NCBI GenBank assembly: GCA_012932295.1
Contig: JAAONU010000018.1
Location: forward strand, 4,210,206 to 4,274,205
DNA: 64,000 nucleotides
Origin: Cyclina sinensis
Lineage: Eukaryota > Mollusca > Bivalvia > Venerida > Veneridae
Direction of reading: 5' to 3'
Shown: in pieces, positions 62,862-64,000 of the stretch
Layout: each line of letters starts with the position of its first letter
How positions within the stretch are numbered: position 1 is the first letter of the stretch
Program-made: the position numbers and the translations under genes
Notes under the pieces: model-generated
What the model was told of the DNA's origin: nothing
The model's input: only the letters and a program-made list of their open reading frames with translations
Databases searched by the model: none

Positions 62862-63795
62862 ACAAGAGGGTCATAATAACCCTATATCGCTCACTTGAGA
62901 AACACTGTAGAGATTGTTAAATATTTCCTTTCCTTTTCGTTCCTAAAACAGAATATATTATCACTATGTCAAGGTAAAGAATCTATCTTAAACGGTTTTG
63001 AATTCTTTTTAACCAACGTAGCTCGAATAAATTTAATAAAGGACCGTCAAATGAACATTTCTGAGATATAAATTTGAAATGTGGCCAGGGCTTTCTACGG
63101 AGATGATTTTAAGAGCTTTTCTTACAGTCGTTTAATGAAAACTTGCCAAGCTACTGTCTGCCAATCTTTTTACAGACCAGGATGGCTTGAATGAATTTGA
63201 TGCAAGGCCACCACAGGAACATTTCTGTGAAATAAATTTTAGATTTGGCCAAAAGTTTCTAAAGAGAAGTCTTTCAGGTTTTGTTTTCTGTATGGTTGTC
63301 TTCTGAAAACTAGCCCCGACCCCTGTCTGCCAAATGTTTAACAAACCAACATTACTCAATGAAATTTGATAAAAAAAACAGCACAAAAAATGTCTGTGAA
63401 ATCATTTTCTTATTTGGCCAGGAATTCTCAGCGGAGAACATTTTCAAATTTTTCCATAAAGTCTTGTAGTGAAAACAGGCCCCGCCCTCTGTAGGCTATG
63501 TTTCAACGGGCCAAAATGGCTTAAATGAATTTGATAAAGAGCCACCACATTTTAGTGAAATTTGTTAGAAATAGTGGCGGTGATTTCTGATATTTTCATT
63601 CTGTGTTTTGTATTTATTTACGTAATTTTAAGGAATTTGTAAAATGACTGAGGATTATTTCAGTAAAGTTTGATTAAAATTAGCCCAGCGGTTTAGGATA
63701 AGATGTTGTTTGAAGGAAAATATTGACGACGGACAGCCACCTATCCTAACAGCTTACCCTTGAGCACTTCATGTTCAGAGGAGCTAAAATGGATT
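62862..63795. repeat. Interspersed repeat with terminal motif and ~150-170-bp internal units
   Basis: Starts acaagagggtcataataacc with ctatatcgctcacttgag and ends cacctatcctaacagcttac, cttgagcacttcatgttcag, aggagct: a partial inverted relation of the ends. Internal units repeat gaatttgataaagagccacc, acatttctgtgaaat and atttggccaggaattctc-like phrases. Non-coding. Confidence 0.75.
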
Positions 63796-64000
63796 ACAAT
63801 TATGGTGCAAAGAGTGTCAACGAGGTGCAAAGATTCTGCAAAAGAATGTGTAACAGGTGGCCTCGAGCAGCTCAGAAATTTATTCCTCATATGTGCCTTT
63901 TTCACACATTTTGGTAATGAACCTTTATACTTTTTTTACTTTTTGTAATGTCTATGCAAACAAACATTCTGATGAAACGTTTCTATAAATGGAACAAAAG

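Overview
The window is eukaryotic and AT-rich. Genes are split by GT-AG introns, untranslated regions are long, and there are many degenerate transposons, SINE heads, MITEs and minisatellites. The repeats (TTAA-ended MITEs with a 'ccagtatagagcc' hairpin, 'acaagagg...ctatatcgctcac' repeats, tRNA-headed SINEs) and the expanded GT92 family resemble, from memory, bivalve mollusc genomes. The species cannot be fixed from the sequence alone.

Layout. (1) 1-14481 (+): the 3' part of a large formin gene. Fourteen exons have consistent splice phases: an N-terminal coiled coil, a very short FH1, a complete FH2 domain of about 405 residues, and an 822-residue low-complexity tail in one terminal exon. (2) 17771-20293 (+), 30502-34179 (+), 45941-51191 (-) and 55855-59449 (+): four two-exon paralogues of glycosyltransferase family 92 (GT92/DUF23). 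Each has an N-terminal membrane anchor in exon 1, one phase-2 intron at the same place, and a catalytic exon with a DLDE motif and an HHYR[ND]W/C motif. They look intact and make up a dispersed tandem cluster. (3) 22036-29000: a 24-bp minisatellite open in several frames, a mariner transposase relic, and a 5.9-kb Ty3/gypsy-type LTR retrotransposon (- strand) with about 98% identical LTRs, a tRNA-Lys-type primer site and a broken, gag-less interior. (4) 34396-44750: gene-free repeat territory with a TTAA MITE, a block of ~150-bp repeats, a decayed LINE on the minus strand whose endonuclease part was caught in a recent three-copy 887-bp tandem duplication, and a Tc1-like relic. (5) 53245-53660: a second TTAA MITE. 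Then a Tc1-like transposon sits 16 bp after the exon-1 donor of the last GT92 gene, with a SINE in the same intron. (6) 59450-64000: minisatellite, LINE 3' end and interspersed repeats, no gene seen.

How the genes relate: the formin acts on actin in the cytoplasm. The GT92 proteins are predicted type II Golgi enzymes that probably modify glycans. Nothing links the two functionally; the clear biological unit is the GT92 cluster. An acidic two-frame ORF with a SUMO-interaction-like motif lies antisense in an intron of the third GT92 gene and may be an orphan gene or pseudogene.
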